Origin: Nitrospira sp. ST-bin5
GTDB lineage: Bacteria; Nitrospirota; Nitrospiria; Nitrospirales; Nitrospiraceae
Assembly (NCBI GenBank): GCA_002083555.1
Contig: MSXN01000026.1
Coordinates: 62,001-126,000, forward strand
DNA: 64,000 nucleotides
Reading direction: 5' to 3'
Below the pieces are notes generated by a model. That model worked only from the letters and a program-made list of their open reading frames with translations. It had not been told where the DNA came from and searched no databases. Within the stretch, counting starts at the first letter, position 1; every line of letters starts with the position of its first letter. Positions 51,913 to 60,066 of the stretch are shown here, piece by piece. A program made the position numbers and the translations under genes.

Positions 51913-53019
51913 ATGCCAATTACCCATCTCCTCCAATGCAGCAGGGGTTATGCCCATGATCGGATATCTGCAATCACTTTAAGGAACTTCATCGTCCTTG
52001 GCTGCAACCAAAGAGGTGATGCAGCTTCAACTCCTAACTCAACCGTCCGTAATGACTGCGGAATCAAATCCATAACTCATAGACCATTGGCGTCAGAAAG
52101 AAGTGTGCTTCCCCGATGGCTCTCTACTATCGCAGGGGTGGCAATATCAATCACTTTTCTCCCACCACCAACCAACGGGACAATATATTGGGAAGACAAC
52201 TTCGACGACGGCGTCCTGAATGATACCTGGGATGTTTCGGCCTGCGGCCCTCCTGCGAACTACCCCCAAGGATGTAACGCCCACATTTCCAGCAAGCGAA
52301 GCGTTTCAGGATCAAATAGCTTGCTGTCCGAATACCATCCGACCAATCCTGAAATTCAAAGCGGGACATATTACGACCGAGGGTTCCCGCCTACAGATGA
52401 TATTTGGATCAGGAACTGGTATCGCACTGAAGCGAATCCCCCGGGCACATCGTTTCGGTATGCCAACGCAAATGAGGCCCCCATCCCCCCTGTCAAACAA
52501 GCGGCCTCTGGGGCAGGAGGAAAATATCATTACATTAAGGGCACAGGACCGGGAAACCGTATTTCTGGTTTCTTCATCAATTTCTATGGCGACCGGGCGC
52601 AAGGCTTCAGCCTCCAGAATCATTACGGTCCTTGCCCGAACACAGGCTACGGCCCCTATGATAGCTGCAACTACTATCCCAACCGTGCAGCAGTGCAGCT
52701 GCAGGACAACATATGGTACTGCATCGAGTACCACGTGAAGCTGAACACACCGGGAAAAGACGACGGGATTATCGAAATGTTCGTGAACGGCATCTTGTCG
52801 ATGGGGTACTACGATGTCTTGGCAAGAGGGCCGGCGCTCGTAAATGGGAACGGGCCCAATTCAACGTTTGATCGTATAACCCATTACACACAATACAATT
52901 CTGGCTTGCGCTATACCGACGACCTTGCAGTCGGCAATACCCGAATTGGTTGCAGTAAGGGCAGAGGGGGCCCTGACCCGCCCCCTCCAGCATCACCGAG
53001 TCAGTTAGATCTCAGATAA
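51913..53019 (+). CDS. Secreted jelly-roll protein, paralogue 3 (divergent, long N-terminus)
   Basis: A 368-residue frame. The first ~65 residues do not look like a signal. The hydrophobic SVLPRWLSTIAGVAISITFL just before the domain does, so the true start may be the GTG at 52105. The domain opens TIYWEDNFDDGVLNDTW and has IQSGTYYDRGF, IWIRNWYRTE, WYCIEYHVKLNTPGKDDGIIEMFVNG and DDLAVGNTRIGC. This is the same fold as paralogues 1 and 2 with inserted loops, including extra cysteines (GPCPNTGYGPYDSCNYY). The end is PPPPASPSQLDLR. It is separated from paralogue 2 by a possible remnant. Confidence 0.72.
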   Translation: MPITHLLQCSRGYAHDRISAITLRNFIVLGCNQRGDAASTPNSTVRNDCGIKSITHRPLASERSVLPRWLSTIAGVAISITFLPPPTNGTIYWEDNFDDGVLNDTWDVSACGPPANYPQGCNAHISSKRSVSGSNSLLSEYHPTNPEIQSGTYYDRGFPPTDDIWIRNWYRTEANPPGTSFRYANANEAPIPPVKQAASGAGGKYHYIKGTGPGNRISGFFINFYGDRAQGFSLQNHYGPCPNTGYGPYDSCNYYPNRAAVQLQDNIWYCIEYHVKLNTPGKDDGIIEMFVNGILSMGYYDVLARGPALVNGNGPNSTFDRITHYTQYNSGLRYTDDLAVGNTRIGCSKGRGGPDPPPPASPSQLDLR

Positions 53020-53196
53020 GTAACAAGGGAACCGAACGGCTATTAGTACATTCACTTGGTGAACAATCACCTCGAGAGTGACAGAGCTAGGCTTCTTCGA
53101 TGAACACAAGAGGGGAAGCAACAGTATGGAGATATAACCAGGCAACCGCATCTTCCGAGAAAGGGGCCTGAAACATTGCAATCGAAAGGACAGCCT

Positions 53197-54138
53197 ATGA
53201 TGTCTCCACTCAAGATACTTCGTTACATAGCGGCATACACTGGATTTATGATGTTGGGAATTTCCCAAGTACAAGCCGTCACGTTATTATCCGAAGACTT
53301 TGAAGGCAGCGCTGCACAGATCGCGGCTCGTTGGCCTGGACAAAGCTATTGTTGTTTCCCCAATACAGGCGGGCCGTTCAATATCGTCACATCGCCAGTT
53401 ATGTCCGGCTCACAATCCCTACGTTATAACTATACCGGCACGCAAGCAGATAGTCCTCCGCAAGGCGGCGGGCATGCGGAATGGGACTATCACCATGGTG
53501 CACGTGAAATCTGGCTAACATGGTATTCCTACATGGAACCCGGGTTCAAAACAGCGGGAGGGGTACACAGCGGGGCAAACGAGCTTCTCTCTGTGGCCAC
53601 GAAGAGCCTCTATAGCTACATGTACTCACCGAGCACGGGGAGTACACACGGCTGGGTGTTCCACTACTTCTACGGGGGGCGCCAGCTAACCCTCTCCGCA
53701 CAGGGGATAAAAGATCACAAGGGTCCTAACGGACCAGGGACGGGCACGGCTATTCCCTACGATACCGAAAATATGTGGCAGAATATCCAATCCTATAATC
53801 AGCCTGACGGCCAATGGGTTGGTTACGAGGCACGATTTAAGCTGAATACACCAGGGCATGCAGACGGCATCTATGAGCTCTACATCACACCAGTCTCAGC
53901 GGGCACACCAACCTTCCTTGCAGCTCGCCATGCCAATCGTGAATTTGTTGATGCAGCCAACTCTGGGCAAATGCCTGGTGATTCCTATTGGTATCGGACA
54001 AAAATCTATCGGCAAGATGGCCGCGGCTCTCTATATATTGATAACATCACCGTCACCACTACCCGCTTCGGAATCCTCGGAGGGGTACCGAGGGACACGA
54101 CTGCGCCCAACGTGCCAGCTGGACTTACTGCAAAATGA
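53197..54138 (+). CDS. Secreted jelly-roll protein, paralogue 4 (divergent)
   Basis: A 313-residue exported protein; the signal ends near SQVQAV. The domain begins LLSEDFEGSAAQIAARW and has SGSQSLRYNYTG, REIWLTWYSYM, WVGYEARFKLNTPGHADGIYEL and SLYIDNITVTTTRFGI, the most distant of the four. The tail DTTAPNVPAGLTAK again stops where an Fn3 domain would begin. Start MMSPLKI has GAAAGGACAG upstream. A strong terminator follows, closing the plus-strand group. Confidence 0.78.
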   Translation: MMSPLKILRYIAAYTGFMMLGISQVQAVTLLSEDFEGSAAQIAARWPGQSYCCFPNTGGPFNIVTSPVMSGSQSLRYNYTGTQADSPPQGGGHAEWDYHHGAREIWLTWYSYMEPGFKTAGGVHSGANELLSVATKSLYSYMYSPSTGSTHGWVFHYFYGGRQLTLSAQGIKDHKGPNGPGTGTAIPYDTENMWQNIQSYNQPDGQWVGYEARFKLNTPGHADGIYELYITPVSAGTPTFLAARHANREFVDAANSGQMPGDSYWYRTKIYRQDGRGSLYIDNITVTTTRFGILGGVPRDTTAPNVPAGLTAK

Positions 54139-54147
54139 ACACCTGGC

Positions 54148-54179
54148 ATTACCTGCATATTAGGCAGGTAATCTTTTCT
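54148..54179 (+). terminator. Rho-independent terminator after paralogue 4
   Basis: ATTACCTGC, a 7-base loop and GCAGGTAAT form a perfect 9-bp stem, followed by CTTTTCT. It ends the secreted-protein unit 10 bp behind its last stop codon. Confidence 0.8.
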
Positions 54180-54326
54180 AGCAATTAACAAACAGTTTCA
54201 GCAGTACAAGGAGGCGGCGGAGACTACATAGGTGGAAGTGATTTGCTAGCAACGGGGCCTTTGGATATGAGAGTGTCCATGTCACTTTGCTAATTAGCTT
54301 CTGCCACACCCCAAATTATTCCCACG

Positions 54327-55091
54327 TTACTCTCTAATCAAGATCGTATTCTCCCCAATCCGTGAACGCATCCAGCTAAGTCCCTTAGTTGCATTTAGGA
54401 GTGCCTCGCTACAACCAGGCAATATCCAGTCATGGAGTTCAATAATAATTACCCCTACTCGATCAATCCATTGTGCACTGCCCCTACCAAAAAGCTCCCT
54501 TTCAGCACCCTCAATGTCAAGCTTCAGAATATCCACACGGTCTTCTCCGGCTAGCTTCAGAATACTGGGTATACTCAACGCCTGCACTCTAGAAGTTGCA
54601 CCAATAGAGGCCTGCTGAACCCTAAATGCCCACTTCTCATCACTAGGATTCTCTATTTCCACATGGGTATCAGAGCTCCAAATTGCAGCCCTCATCGTGG
54701 TGATATTACTGAATCGTTTCCCATTCTGTTCGAGGATGTCATAGTTCGAGCCTTCGGGCTCAAAAGCCCAGATAGCTGCGCGGGGGAACCTTCGCGCGAA
54801 GAATACACTTGCACAGCCAACATTGGCACCACCATCAATAATAAACTTAGGGGTCATTTCACCAATAGGAAGATCGTATTCCAGACCAATAAATATCTGC
54901 TCAAAAGCAGCAACATCGGTAGTATGTGGGCGCAACAAGATACTATCCCTGCTGCCCGGCAATTGTATAGGGACAAGCCCATGCCCACAGACCAACTTCA
55001 CAAGAATTTTCGTCCCTCTCCCCGCACCATATGCAGCAACATACCGCTGAAGACGGCTCTGCAGGTCGTTCAATCTCGTACCTAGACCCAT
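54327..55091 (-). CDS. FkbM-family methyltransferase
   Basis: A 254-residue SAM-dependent methyltransferase. FIIDGGANVGCASVFFARRFP near residue 83 is the FkbM SAM loop, AAIWAFEPEGSNYDILEQN the second motif, and VDILKLDIEGAERELFG near 185 the third. FkbM enzymes in sugar clusters O-methylate glycans. It is last in the sugar operon, with its start overlapping the glycosyltransferase stop by 10 bp. About 150 bp separate it from the converging terminator of the secreted genes. Confidence 0.9.
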   Translation of the reverse strand: MGLGTRLNDLQSRLQRYVAAYGAGRGTKILVKLVCGHGLVPIQLPGSRDSILLRPHTTDVAAFEQIFIGLEYDLPIGEMTPKFIIDGGANVGCASVFFARRFPRAAIWAFEPEGSNYDILEQNGKRFSNITTMRAAIWSSDTHVEIENPSDEKWAFRVQQASIGATSRVQALSIPSILKLAGEDRVDILKLDIEGAERELFGRGSAQWIDRVGVIIIELHDWILPGCSEALLNATKGLSWMRSRIGENTILIRE

Positions 55092-56107
55092 GGCTTGCCT
55101 TCTTTAGCCGATGCCATCACCAAATCTCCACACGCATTCGCAATATCCGCAAGCATTCGGCCCTCACCAGCGCAACGTTCGGCATATTTTCGTCCTGCAT
55201 CCGCAACTTGTTTTCTGAAAGCACCATCTTTCCATAGCTTTTCAATAGCGTGGGCTAACGCTGCCGGATCCTCGGGAGGAACAATAACAGCCTCCTTATC
55301 CAAAAGCCCACGAGTCTGCGGCCCCTCTGAAATAATGACGCAACGTCTGAGCGCCATTGCAAGGAGGTAAAGACTCAACCCTGGAGCATAGATACTATTC
55401 GAAAACGCGGGGATCACTACGATCTTTGCTCTCCGGATATACTCAACCCATGTATCATTATTTCCATCGTGCCGCTCCGGGCGCACATTTGGCGGCAAAC
55501 CAGTCAGATCAACAGGTGTTCCGTGTAGCGCCATGAATGACGGATCCTGCTGATATAGCAGAAGGCCAGGGAATGACACCTGCGCCATCGCCCGCTTAAA
55601 GGTCTCCAGATCGCGAAGACTTCTCCCTCCACAAAACACATATTCACCTTCACCATCCGCGGCCTCATCATGGGAAATGATCTCCCAGGAGTTGACCTTA
55701 AACGGAACAAAACGTGATTTAGCCGAAGTAATCCCAAACCATCTCTCATATCCAGCCAGATCGGTAAAAAACAGGATGTGGAGGTCTACCTTCTTGAGAA
55801 GGAAGCGCTTAAGCACAGTGGCAACCCGTTGCTTCCAACCGGTCGGTTCATTCAAGTGAATATCAAGAGACACCAGCCGCCATCTGTGGAACGGCCTGAG
55901 CCACCGCATCAGGCAAAGGCCAAACAATCCTCGGGTACTGCTATTCATCAGGACAATATCGTACCCTTTCATCCTTGAAAACAGCTTCATTCCATTTATA
56001 AACGTATCGTCCTCTTGAATGTAGTCCGCTTCGATCGCATAGCGCTCCGTGCTGACCCCGTGGAAACGAGGCAGGCCGGAAAGAACGCGCACAGCTTGCT
56101 TCTTCAT
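55082..56107 (-). CDS. Glycosyltransferase (GT4-like, GT-B fold)
   Basis: A 341-residue protein. The N-terminal half is unusual and lacks a clear GT4 glycine loop. The C-terminal half has YIRRAKIVVIPAFSNSIYAPGLSLYLLAMALRR and a typical nucleotide-sugar part IVPPEDPAALAHAIEKLWKD near residue 285. It probably adds one sugar of the local polysaccharide; donor and acceptor are unknown. It lies 10 bp behind asnB and overlaps the FkbM gene. Confidence 0.8.
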   Translation of the reverse strand: MKKQAVRVLSGLPRFHGVSTERYAIEADYIQEDDTFINGMKLFSRMKGYDIVLMNSSTRGLFGLCLMRWLRPFHRWRLVSLDIHLNEPTGWKQRVATVLKRFLLKKVDLHILFFTDLAGYERWFGITSAKSRFVPFKVNSWEIISHDEAADGEGEYVFCGGRSLRDLETFKRAMAQVSFPGLLLYQQDPSFMALHGTPVDLTGLPPNVRPERHDGNNDTWVEYIRRAKIVVIPAFSNSIYAPGLSLYLLAMALRRCVIISEGPQTRGLLDKEAVIVPPEDPAALAHAIEKLWKDGAFRKQVADAGRKYAERCAGEGRMLADIANACGDLVMASAKEGKPWV

Positions 56108-56117
56108 TTATCGCCCC

Positions 56118-58034
56118 TCACTTCACTACTGGAATTGTTTGCCTATGCATATACCCTTCAATCCATAGCATGAAAGACAACAGAACCCAAATTTTCGTTT
56201 CATGATTCGAATGGCCGCGCGCATGCTCATTGAGCATATTCTCAATAGACTTCTCCTTGAACATGCCCAGCTCTCTTAAATGCGGCGCCGACAAATGTGC
56301 ATACACCAAATCTCGTAACGGCCCTCGCAACCAAGCTCCAAGCGGAATTGAGAACCCCTGCTTCCGGCGATGCAAGATGGAATCAGGAAGAGTTCCCTCC
56401 ATAGACTTGATCAAGATATGCTTTTTCTCCCACCCCTTTAGTTTCAAATGGGAAGGAATCGTGGCTGCAAATTCCACCAGCTTGTGATCTAAAAATGGGA
56501 CTCTGACTTCCAGTGAGTGCCACATGCTGAGGCGATCCGCTTTCCGCAATTCGTCGTCCGGCAGATAGGTCTCCATATCCGTCAGCAAGATCCATTCAAG
56601 CGGATCCCGGCATTGCTCGACCTTATGCATGGCCAGCTCTGCGCTGCCCACGTGAGCCTTTCTCAACTCTTTCAAGAAGTCCTGACTAAAGAGACTAGCC
56701 TTATCCGGCTCCGTAAACGCCGAAAGGTACTGTTGGTATCGCTCTGGCAGGGGCAGAGACGCACCATCGACAAAACGCTTCATCCGATCAATCCAGAGCC
56801 CGGCCAGGTCCCACTGCGGCAGCGAGTGAATCAGCGCGCGAAGACTATGCCTGAGCACTCCAGGCAATCGCTGGTAGGAGTTCGCCGCAAGGGCACCACG
56901 ATATCGCTCGTACCCGGCAAATAGCTCATCCCCTCCGATCCCGGACATGGCAACCGTCACCCACTGCCTGGCTGCCTGACACACGAGGTAGTTGGGAATC
57001 ATCGAGGAGTCTGCAAACGGCTCATCAAAGGCCTCAAGCATCAACGGGAGAATCGACTCCACTTGCGCCTGGGGATTGTCGTAGACGCACTCTGAATGGT
57101 CCGTCTTGAATAACTCGGCAACCGCTCTCGCATAGGGACGCTCATCGGCTCCCGGCTGCCCCTCTCCAAACCCAACGGTAAACGTCTTCACATTTCCTGG
57201 GCAAATCTTGGCCATCAACGCAACGATGGCACTGGAGTCGATGCCCCCGCTCAAGAATGAGCCGAGCGGCACCTCGCTTACCAGATGCAAGCGCACTGCT
57301 TCTTCGAGGTGATGCAGCAGGCCTTCACGATAATAATCAACCGATTTACTGTGATCTGTGGAAAATTTGAGCTGCCAGTATCGCCGCGTCGTCAGCTCTC
57401 CGTCCCTCCACACCGCGGTATGTCCGGGAGGCAACTCCGCGATTCCCCGATAGATCGTTCGCGGTCCTGGCACATACTTGAAGGTGAAGAAGTCTGAGAC
57501 AGACTGAAGATCCATCTGCCGTTCATAGCGATCGACGGCAAGCAAGCATTTCAGCTCAGACCCGAAATAGAGATCTCGCCCATCCTGCCAATAATACAGC
57601 GGCTTGATTCCGAAGCGATCTCTGGCTAACAAGAGCTTTTTTTGGCGCAGATCCCAAAGGGCAATCGCAAACATGCCGCGCAAATGCGTGACATAATCTT
57701 CACCGAAGTCTTCATACAGATGGACAATACATTCAGTGTCCGAATGACTGGTCAGGACATGCCCGCGCTTTAAGAGCCCCTCGCGGAGCTCTTGGTAATT
57801 GTAAATCTCTCCGTTGAAGACCACTGCCAGCGTGAGATCTTCATTAAAGACCGGCTGCCGTCCGCTGTTGACGTCGATGATCGCGAGGCGACGCATGCCC
57901 AACCCGACCTGCCCGTCGAAGAAGAATCCGTCGTCGTCGGGTCCGCGCCGCCGTATTAGCGCGCACATCCGACGGACTAATTGCTGGTCAATCTGTCCGA
58001 GCTCTGCATGAACACTGCCGACAATGCCGCACAT
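56118..58034 (-). CDS. asnB: Asparagine synthetase B-type glutamine amidotransferase
   Basis: A 638-residue two-domain enzyme. Cys2 of MCGIVGS is the glutaminase nucleophile, with RRGPDDDGFF and FNGEIYNYQELRE completing the Ntn domain. The synthetase domain has the PP-loop SGGIDSSAIVALM near 265 and GIGGDELFAGYERYRGAL near 375. In polysaccharide loci such enzymes often amidate sugar acids or serve PEP-CTERM/exosortase systems, so the substrate may be a uronic acid and not aspartate. It sits between two glycosyltransferase genes. Confidence 0.92.
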   Translation of the reverse strand: MCGIVGSVHAELGQIDQQLVRRMCALIRRRGPDDDGFFFDGQVGLGMRRLAIIDVNSGRQPVFNEDLTLAVVFNGEIYNYQELREGLLKRGHVLTSHSDTECIVHLYEDFGEDYVTHLRGMFAIALWDLRQKKLLLARDRFGIKPLYYWQDGRDLYFGSELKCLLAVDRYERQMDLQSVSDFFTFKYVPGPRTIYRGIAELPPGHTAVWRDGELTTRRYWQLKFSTDHSKSVDYYREGLLHHLEEAVRLHLVSEVPLGSFLSGGIDSSAIVALMAKICPGNVKTFTVGFGEGQPGADERPYARAVAELFKTDHSECVYDNPQAQVESILPLMLEAFDEPFADSSMIPNYLVCQAARQWVTVAMSGIGGDELFAGYERYRGALAANSYQRLPGVLRHSLRALIHSLPQWDLAGLWIDRMKRFVDGASLPLPERYQQYLSAFTEPDKASLFSQDFLKELRKAHVGSAELAMHKVEQCRDPLEWILLTDMETYLPDDELRKADRLSMWHSLEVRVPFLDHKLVEFAATIPSHLKLKGWEKKHILIKSMEGTLPDSILHRRKQGFSIPLGAWLRGPLRDLVYAHLSAPHLRELGMFKEKSIENMLNEHARGHSNHETKIWVLLSFMLWIEGYMHRQTIPVVK

Positions 58035-58062
58035 ATCAGATGTATTCTCCCCTTCGGAAGTC

Positions 58063-59295
58063 TTATCCGGCTATCGCTTGATTCCTAGCGGTGAATTCGT
58101 AGGCCTCAATCAAAGCTTTGGCTACAACAGCCCACGAATAGACCTCATGAACACGATCGGCCCCGGCTCGCGACAAACGTACCCTCAACGCCTGATCACC
58201 AAGCAACTCCAATATGGCTCGGGCAAATTCGTCTTCGGAATTCGCCAAAAGCAAATGCTTGTCATGCCTCAAGGAAAGACCAGAAGCCGCAAACGATGTT
58301 GCGACCACAGGCACTCCCATCGCCAGACTATCCAGAATCTTAAGCCGTGTCCCTCCACCGCTGAGGATCGGACAGATGCATACGGCCGCTTTCTGAAAGT
58401 ACGGTCTAACATCATCTACGAATCCGGTGATGCAAATGCGAGAATCTGATCTTCCGAGCTGCACAAGCCAATCAGGCGGATTTCTTCCAGCTACACAGAG
58501 CTTTACATCGGGCGACTGTGCGATAAGTCGCGGCCAAATCTTCTGAAGAAAATACTCCATGGCCTCCTGGTTCGGATGCATGTCCATACTGCCGCAAAAC
58601 AGGATGGTGTTCCCGCCGGGATCAAGCCGGGGAGTAAAGTAGCTTGTATCCACCCCATTTGGTACCACCCGGATCTCAAGACCTGGGCAGGCGCCGGCTA
58701 ACACTGCTCCTTCACCTTCTGACACGACGACATTGGCGCCAAATCGCGGACACCACATCTGCTCAGCGGACACTAGTTTCGAGGATTCCAATTCAAAGTA
58801 TCTTCGCAAGACCGGGTTTGCGGTCTTCGTTGCCCGCACAGCAATTTTACTTGACTCAACGTCATGGTGAGTAAGAACGGTCCCGGCTTGACCCACCAAA
58901 GGATGATACTGCGCCAAGCCTAACGCATCGAAATGTACAACATCTGGGGCAAACTCCTTGACTGCCTTCCTCAGCTTCCTCGCCATTTCCTCTGACCTCA
59001 GCCAGAGAAAATCATAAGGCTCTCGAGATACCAATCCCTGAATCGCAATCCCGTATCGTGTGCGTAAAACAGACGACTGGCGGAGAGGAACCCAATCGAC
59101 CGATGCGCAAAATTTAGAGAGCGCAGCGACGCAATCTTCCGGAGTAATGTGTTCCGGCCGAGTTACCGGCTGGTCGAAGGCCAACAGGTGCAACTCACAC
59201 TGGCTCGCCACCTCGCGAATAAGATTGTAGTTTCGCTGAAGCGCACCACCTTTCGGTGGATAGCCAATATTGTGCCCGAGCCAAAGAACTTTCAT
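58063..59295 (-). CDS. Glycosyltransferase family 4 protein
   Basis: A 410-residue GT-B enzyme. KVLWLGHNIGYPPKGGALQRNYN at the N-terminus is the acceptor-side loop of the type seen in PEP-CTERM/XrtA-linked glycosyltransferases. VVPNGVDTSYFTP near 215 and PILSGGGTRLKILDSLAMGVPVV near 325 hold the nucleotide-sugar site. Start at ATG 59295; a GTG three codons earlier is possible. It is followed by asnB after 28 bp. Confidence 0.9.
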   Translation of the reverse strand: MKVLWLGHNIGYPPKGGALQRNYNLIREVASQCELHLLAFDQPVTRPEHITPEDCVAALSKFCASVDWVPLRQSSVLRTRYGIAIQGLVSREPYDFLWLRSEEMARKLRKAVKEFAPDVVHFDALGLAQYHPLVGQAGTVLTHHDVESSKIAVRATKTANPVLRRYFELESSKLVSAEQMWCPRFGANVVVSEGEGAVLAGACPGLEIRVVPNGVDTSYFTPRLDPGGNTILFCGSMDMHPNQEAMEYFLQKIWPRLIAQSPDVKLCVAGRNPPDWLVQLGRSDSRICITGFVDDVRPYFQKAAVCICPILSGGGTRLKILDSLAMGVPVVATSFAASGLSLRHDKHLLLANSEDEFARAILELLGDQALRVRLSRAGADRVHEVYSWAVVAKALIEAYEFTARNQAIAG

Positions 59296-59321
59296 GTGTT
59301 CCACTTCTCAATGCTTATTGT

Positions 59322-60011
59322 CTATGAGGCCTGGCGCCAATCTGCCTCAAGGCTGAGGATGTAGTCTGCACGAGCAGTCCAAAGCTCACGCCCAAACCCA
59401 AACCGAAGCGGCCACGCAAAGCCCCTAATAGGAACCGTGCGACTCGAGGTGATCCGAAATCCTGTTTCTATCAACAACTTATCGCACTTGCGTAAGCTCA
59501 TTTGATTCAATCCGCCTTCCACCTCTTGATATCTCTTCGCTCCGTCCGTCCTATGGCGTGATCTCCAGGCCATTACAAGTGGTTCTGGACACCACAATTG
59601 TATCCAGGGCAATCGCGTTAGATATTCTAGGTGAGCACCGTACGGGTGATACCAGGGAGGACCAAACGACAGATAAACGCGGCCGGTCGGCTTCAAAATC
59701 CTCCGCCAATGTAAAAGAATCTTTTTGGGATCAGAGTAGTGCTCAAACGCATTAAGTGAGAGTACGAAATCAGCTGACCGAGGAGGAACTATCTCAGGGT
59801 ACCCGGAAATGATGTTAGGCCTGCCGCTGAAGGCCTCAGGATGTGGACGAATATCCACTGCATACACCAATCTTGCAACCTCCGACAAATCCAAACTCAG
59901 GATGCCGCGTCCACATCCATAATCGACAACGTCTTTACCAGAAACTTCTTCTTGGATCTTAGGGAATATGGTTGAAACACTTCGGAGGCTCGAATGAAAC
60001 TCACTATCCAT
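59322..60011 (-). CDS. Class I SAM-dependent methyltransferase
   Basis: A 229-residue enzyme. VVDYGCGRGILSLDLSEVA near residue 27 is the SAM loop, with ADFVLSLNAFEHYSDPKKIL near 80 and LKPTGRVYLSFGPPWYHPYG near 107 (the last two separated by the usual LHW linker). It is Methyltransf_11-like. The C-terminus resembles enzymes acting on sugars or lipids of surface glycans. It is upstream of the GT4 gene by 26 bp. Confidence 0.9.
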   Translation of the reverse strand: MDSEFHSSLRSVSTIFPKIQEEVSGKDVVDYGCGRGILSLDLSEVARLVYAVDIRPHPEAFSGRPNIISGYPEIVPPRSADFVLSLNAFEHYSDPKKILLHWRRILKPTGRVYLSFGPPWYHPYGAHLEYLTRLPWIQLWCPEPLVMAWRSRHRTDGAKRYQEVEGGLNQMSLRKCDKLLIETGFRITSSRTVPIRGFAWPLRFGFGRELWTARADYILSLEADWRQAS

Positions 60012-60066
60012 ACCGGGTCTCCAATACGTTAAAGCTGCCCAGTCACCCTGTGGTGCATATCCATGT

